Source: UBA11795 sp964652755 (lineage in GTDB: Bacteria > Chloroflexota > Dehalococcoidia > Lucifugimonadales > UBA826). Taken from it: a stretch of 7,451 nucleotides of DNA. This document shows, piece after piece, positions 6,577 through 7,451 of this stretch. The notes under the pieces are model-generated. The model saw only the letters and a list, made by a program, of their open reading frames with translations. It did no database searches and was not told the origin of the DNA. Where the stretch lies: assembly GCA_964652755.1 (NCBI GenBank), contig CAZZBP010000078.1:1-7451 (forward strand), read 5' to 3'. A program made the position numbers and the translations under genes. Position 1 is the first letter of the stretch. Every line of letters begins with the position of its first letter.

Positions 6577-7451
6577 TTAGTGATGACAACCCCTGGCTGG
6601 AATGTCCCATACTGCTTCTACAACATCGTTACGTAAGGCTATAAATTCGTCCCATCGATTCACCATAATGTCCTGTTGGTTACTAAGTAGGTACAACACC
6701 TCTCCTACAGCAAATGGACTACGATCTTCGGACATCAATACTGAACTGGATTCCTCCATTTTGACAAATTTCACGTCCTCATGACCCTCCACTACAGGGG
6801 TTAATCCCATTGGGCCCCCAAGACACCTGCGTCCGGCATCAATGAACGCGTAATTTTCTTTTACATCGATCACCCTTGTTATTATCTTCCCTGCAATGTC
6901 AAAATCTTCCATATACCTGTTGGAAGCACTCCCCAAAGCATAGGTTCCACCCTCGACTTCTGTCACTCCTTCAATCTCTGGAGCAACATCATAGCTAAAT
7001 GTCTCTCCTGATGAGACCATTACTACAGGTATACCTTCCGCTTCTATCGCTCTTTTTACTTCTAGACAGATTTCAATGTAACGCCTTCCCTCGGTGAATC
7101 GGGTTTCCCTATCCGCCCATCCCCTTACAGTTTGATGGCTCATAACACCTAGGAATTTAATACCTGGAAGCGATGCTGCCACCTTTGCTAGCGCCACACC
7201 TTCTCCTGGACTCCTTACACCCGCCCGACCCATTGATGTATCAACCTCTATCAAAACTCCAATTTCCGATGACATTTTTACGGCTGCTTCCGATAAATCT
7301 TTCACATTCTGAAGGTTATCGATGCAAACCTTGATGTTGGCATGCTTTGCCAAAGCCGCGAGTCTACGAAGTTTGTCTGGGCCAACAATCTCGGAAGTAA
7401 CCAAGACATCCTTTATCCCTCCCTGTATCATTACTTCAGCTTCTGCAATCT
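6577..7451 (-). CDS. D-threonine aldolase/D-serine dehydratase-like PLP protein (alanine-racemase fold), 5' end outside window
   Basis: The reading frame stays open past the Met at 7431 to the window edge (IAEAEV precedes it), so the N-terminus with the PLP-binding lysine is missing and 7431 is not the true start. GGIKDVLVTSEIVGPDKLRRL, then KVCIDN, LIEVDTSMGRAGV, GVMSHQTVRGW, VSSGETFSYD and TEVEGGTYALGS follow the fold-type III barrel of D-threonine aldolase/DSD1 proteins. A C-terminal beta domain ends in VEAVWDIPARGCHH. Characterised relatives are PLP- and metal-dependent enzymes that cleave D-threonine-type beta-hydroxy amino acids or dehydrate D-serine. In this copy the metal motif PNHxC/D reads SNQQD: the His ligand is Gln (codon 6678-6676) and the Asp is kept. 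The conserved EEH reads EES. Activity may therefore differ, or be metal-independent or lost. It is the first visible gene of the leftward four-gene unit. Confidence 0.88.
   Translation of the reverse strand, partial: IAEAEVMIQGGIKDVLVTSEIVGPDKLRRLAALAKHANIKVCIDNLQNVKDLSEAAVKMSSEIGVLIEVDTSMGRAGVRSPGEGVALAKVAASLPGIKFLGVMSHQTVRGWADRETRFTEGRRYIEICLEVKRAIEAEGIPVVMVSSGETFSYDVAPEIEGVTEVEGGTYALGSASNRYMEDFDIAGKIITRVIDVKENYAFIDAGRRCLGGPMGLTPVVEGHEDVKFVKMEESSSVLMSEDRSPFAVGEVLYLLSNQQDIMVNRWDEFIALRNDVVEAVWDIPARGCHH

Noticed and set aside
1..7451. CRISPR array, toxin-antitoxin pair, phage-defence system or insertion sequence
   Set aside because: No regularly spaced repeats, transposase motifs, terminal inverted repeats or defence-type nuclease genes were found; apart from the integrase remnant the genes are metabolic or repair genes.

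Overview
This is a bacterial chromosome segment of moderate GC with tightly packed genes. TTG and GTG starts are common (argC TTG, the NAD-kinase-like gene TTG, ggt GTG). The gene set is argC, an iron-sulfur Nth glycosylase, an AcoX-type NAD-kinase-like protein, a leaderless gamma-glutamyltransferase and a D-threonine-aldolase-like PLP protein. That mix would fit an environmental Chloroflexota (Dehalococcoidia/SAR202-like) genome, but this is an impression from protein style and is not proven here. No CRISPR array, insertion sequence or rRNA is visible.

Layout. (1) 1-339: a broken C-terminal fragment of a tyrosine recombinase reads toward, and stops 15 bp short of, the 3' end of a tRNA-Glu(UUC) gene on the minus strand, which suggests an old tRNA integration site. 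(2) 340-420: a short gap with a good sigma70-like promoter for the tRNA. (3) 421-2193, minus strand: nth followed by argC, a two-gene unit for DNA base repair and arginine biosynthesis. (4) 2194-2297: a 104-bp divergent intergenic region with a candidate rightward promoter and a small inverted repeat. (5) 2298-4894, plus strand: the AcoX-type protein and, 8 bp later, a gamma-glutamyltransferase. (6) 4900-7451, minus strand: a compact unit read in the order D-threonine-aldolase-like PLP enzyme (5' end outside the window), METTL7/UbiE-like methyltransferase, Nudix hydrolase and TPR protein, with gaps of 27, 5 and 4 bp. ggt and the TPR gene converge with only 5 bp between stop codons.

The genes look like ordinary metabolism and housekeeping rather than a defence or mobile system. 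The points most worth a second look are the recombinase remnant at tRNA-Glu, the altered metal-site motif in the D-threonine-aldolase-like protein, an altered Gly-Gly motif in the gamma-glutamyltransferase, and the unusual four-gene unit at the right end. No stretch longer than 300 bases lacks a gene or gene remnant.
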